A stretch of 64,000 bases of DNA from positions 186,001 through 250,000 of the forward strand of contig CBDAQZ010000001.1 of the NCBI GenBank assembly GCA_965199335.1, written 5' to 3'. Under the pieces are notes generated by a model. It ran no database searches, was not told the origin of the DNA, and saw only the letters and a program-made list of their open reading frames with translations. The stretch is from CBDAQV01 sp965199335. Its GTDB lineage: Bacteria; Pseudomonadota; Alphaproteobacteria; CALMVH01. This document shows, piece by piece, positions 62,962 through 64,000 of the stretch. Every line of letters begins with the position of its first letter. Position 1 is the first letter of the stretch. A program made the translations under genes and the position numbers.

Positions 62962-63198
62962 TTACTCCCAGACGGGCTTGCCAAGATCGACCTGGCCGGG
63001 GGTGGTCGCCGCCCCTCCCACACCGCCGACCGCACCACCGATCAATGCCCCGGCAAGGGGATTCCCACCCGTTGCCGCGCCTATGACGGCGCCCGAACCG
63101 GCGCCGATGCCCGCCCCGCTTGCAGCGCGATCGCCCGTAGTCTCGCCGCATCCGGCCAGCACCAAGGGCAAGAGAAACAGATATTTATAATATTTCAT
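62962..63198 (-). CDS. Small glycine-zipper lipoprotein
   Basis: A 78-residue lipoprotein from the ATG at 63198 (longer frame at 63219 also possible). Signal and lipobox are FLLPLVLAGC, followed by a Gly/Ala repeat (GAGIGAGSGAVIGAATGG, then GGAVGGVGGAA), typical of glycine-zipper outer-membrane proteins. Its role is unknown; similar proteins affect envelope integrity. A strong terminator lies upstream of it on the same strand (63303-63339). Confidence 0.85.
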   Translation of the reverse strand: MKYYKYLFLLPLVLAGCGETTGDRAASGAGIGAGSGAVIGAATGGNPLAGALIGGAVGGVGGAATTPGQVDLGKPVWE

Positions 63199-63302
63199 TT
63201 GTGTCCTCCCTGCTTTCAAGGCAAAGCATCAATCCACAGCAAACGCCTTTGTTAAAGGTATGTTCCTTCAATGATGGATGTTGCGAATCGCATCGATATG
63301 GC

Positions 63303-63339
63303 AAAAAAAAGCTTTCCAGAGCGTTAGCTCGGGAAAGCT
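63303..63339 (-). terminator. Rho-independent terminator reading leftward
   Basis: AGCTTTCC (63310-63317) pairs with GGAAAGCT (63332-63339), with an inner GAGC/GCTC stem around GTTA and one A-G mismatch. On the minus strand it is followed by eight T (63310-63303). This is the clearest terminator in the window and points toward the lipoprotein gene. Confidence 0.8.
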
Positions 63340-63437
63340 CAAGGAAAGGCATAAAGCCTGTAGGACCTGACAGGGATGAGGGATATCAAAACCTGTCACA
63401 CTAACGAACATAGAAACCCAACCAAGGTTCCCATTCG
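63303..63437 (-). ncRNA. Candidate structured small RNA on the minus strand
   Basis: Between the DUF1345 start (63438) and the lipoprotein gene the minus strand can fold into three stems: TGACAGG/CCTGTCA (pairing 63368-63374 with 63392-63398), AGGC/GCCT (63347-63350 with 63356-63359) and a strong terminator (63303-63339). No minus-strand protein gene ends here, so the terminator has no obvious owner. A short transcript of about 100-130 bases starting near 63437 would explain it. The promoter is not clear. Confidence 0.45.
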
Positions 63438-64000
63438 ATGATATCTTTTCGTAAAAACCGTCTTCCCCTACTGCTTGGCAACCATTGGCGCTTGTTCGGT
63501 GGCCTTGGGGTGGGGATCGTGCTGGCTGTTTGCCTGCCATCCAGCCTTTCCTGCGTGTTCAGGGCCATTGTCGCCTGGGACAGCGCTGCGATCATCTACC
63601 TGGCGCTGATCCTCATGGGGGTTGCCGGCAAGAACACGGCCGAGGATTTGAAACGAAAAGCGGCCAGGGAAGATCAGAGCCGGTGGATGATCCTGATGCT
63701 GATGACGGTTGCCTCCTTCGTCAGCCTGATCGCGATCGGCACGCTGCTGTCGAACACGAAGGATCTGCCGCCTATGGTCGCGCATCTGCATCTGGCGCTG
63801 GGGCTGATCACGGTGGTGTCGTCATGGTCGATGATGCACATGATCTTTGCCGTGCACTATGCCCACGAATATTATGGGGATGCCAATGAAAGCCCCGATA
63901 ATTACGAGGCTTACAGGGGTCTGATATTTCCGGGCGACAAGGATCCGGTATTTTTCGACTTCATGTATTATTCCTACGTTGTCGGCATGACCTGCCAGGT
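63438..64000 (+). CDS. DUF1345 membrane protein, C-terminus cut by window edge
   Basis: About 187 residues are visible from the ATG at 63438. There are four to five hydrophobic segments with LPLLLGNHWRLFGGLGVGIV, RAIVAWDSAAIIYLALILM and MMHMIFAVHYAHEYYG. The family signature appears as DPVFFDFMYYSYVVGMTCQV at the right edge. DUF1345 proteins are four- to five-helix inner-membrane proteins of unknown function. The remaining residues run off the window. Confidence 0.88.
   Translation, partial: MISFRKNRLPLLLGNHWRLFGGLGVGIVLAVCLPSSLSCVFRAIVAWDSAAIIYLALILMGVAGKNTAEDLKRKAAREDQSRWMILMLMTVASFVSLIAIGTLLSNTKDLPPMVAHLHLALGLITVVSSWSMMHMIFAVHYAHEYYGDANESPDNYEAYRGLIFPGDKDPVFFDFMYYSYVVGMTCQ

Overview
The window is a chromosomal stretch of a GC-rich alphaproteobacterium. 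This rests on the gene block tsaB / NifU-like / trpS / murJ / glnD / mutS, a HisKA_2-type histidine kinase, FadL-type and DUF1345 proteins, and frequent GTG/TTG starts. Sphingomonadales or a neighbouring order is my best guess from gene content, without any database comparison. There is one tRNA gene (Ser-GGA). I see no rRNA, CRISPR array, prophage or complete insertion sequence. Almost everything is densely packed genes with many 1-8 base start/stop overlaps.

Layout. 1-12.1 kb: housekeeping block on the minus strand (tsaB fragment, MFS transporter, NifU-like scaffold, trpS, murJ, glnD, mutS), interrupted by a degenerate polysaccharide deacetylase and a secreted low-complexity protein. 12.2-14.9 kb: phoR-phoB and a YefM/YoeB-like toxin-antitoxin pair. 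14.9-17.2 kb: an ABC exporter whose ATPase seems to start at ATT. 17.2-24.6 kb: argG, argF, argH, then a formyltransferase-like enzyme, an EgtD-family methyltransferase and a MuiA-family protein. 24.7-28.5 kb: 2OG-Fe oxygenase, Fe-S (6-4) photolyase overlapping a TMEM175-type channel, and a FemAB-like acyltransferase. 28.7-34.9 kb: a carbohydrate module (small ORF, GT4-toroid fusion, GH130 phosphorylase) followed by an APH-like kinase and a histidine phosphatase, with an OsmC gene remnant between them. 35.0-36.3 kb: Ohr, a hypothetical gene ending at a C9 tract, and tRNA-Ser. 36.3-43.5 kb: surface polysaccharide locus: rfbC-rfbB-rfbA-glycosyltransferase-acyltransferase-rfbD on minus, diverging from a Wzm/Wzt exporter on plus. 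43.5-53.8 kb: DUF805 fusion, small ORFs, DCC protein, alaS, a shortened alpha-2-macroglobulin-like protein, lipB, a frameshifted membrane/Sel1 gene, N-formylglutamate amidohydrolase and msrB. 53.9-57.0 kb: FadL-type porin and a metal ABC transporter headed by a 35-residue membrane microprotein and a Zur-like operator. 57.0-64 kb: rocD with an amidinotransferase-fold hydrolase, an esterase lipoprotein, a divergent kinase/receiver pair, a glycine-zipper lipoprotein, a candidate minus-strand small RNA, and a truncated DUF1345 gene.

How genes work together. RfbA/B/C/D make dTDP-L-rhamnose, which the adjacent glycosyltransferase may use; OafA-type acylation and Wzm/Wzt export complete a plausible O-antigen or capsule pathway. 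ArgF, ArgG and ArgH give ornithine-to-arginine synthesis, while RocD plus the amidinotransferase-fold enzyme suggest arginine catabolism 37 kb away. The strongest candidates for new biology are the GT4-toroid/GH130 module with its downstream kinase/phosphatase, the Zur-box microprotein-ZnuCB unit, the minus-strand structured RNA near 63.4 kb, and the ATT-initiated ABC ATPase. Homopolymer-linked frame breaks at 36.1 and 52.0-52.35 kb should be separated from sequencing error before being interpreted.
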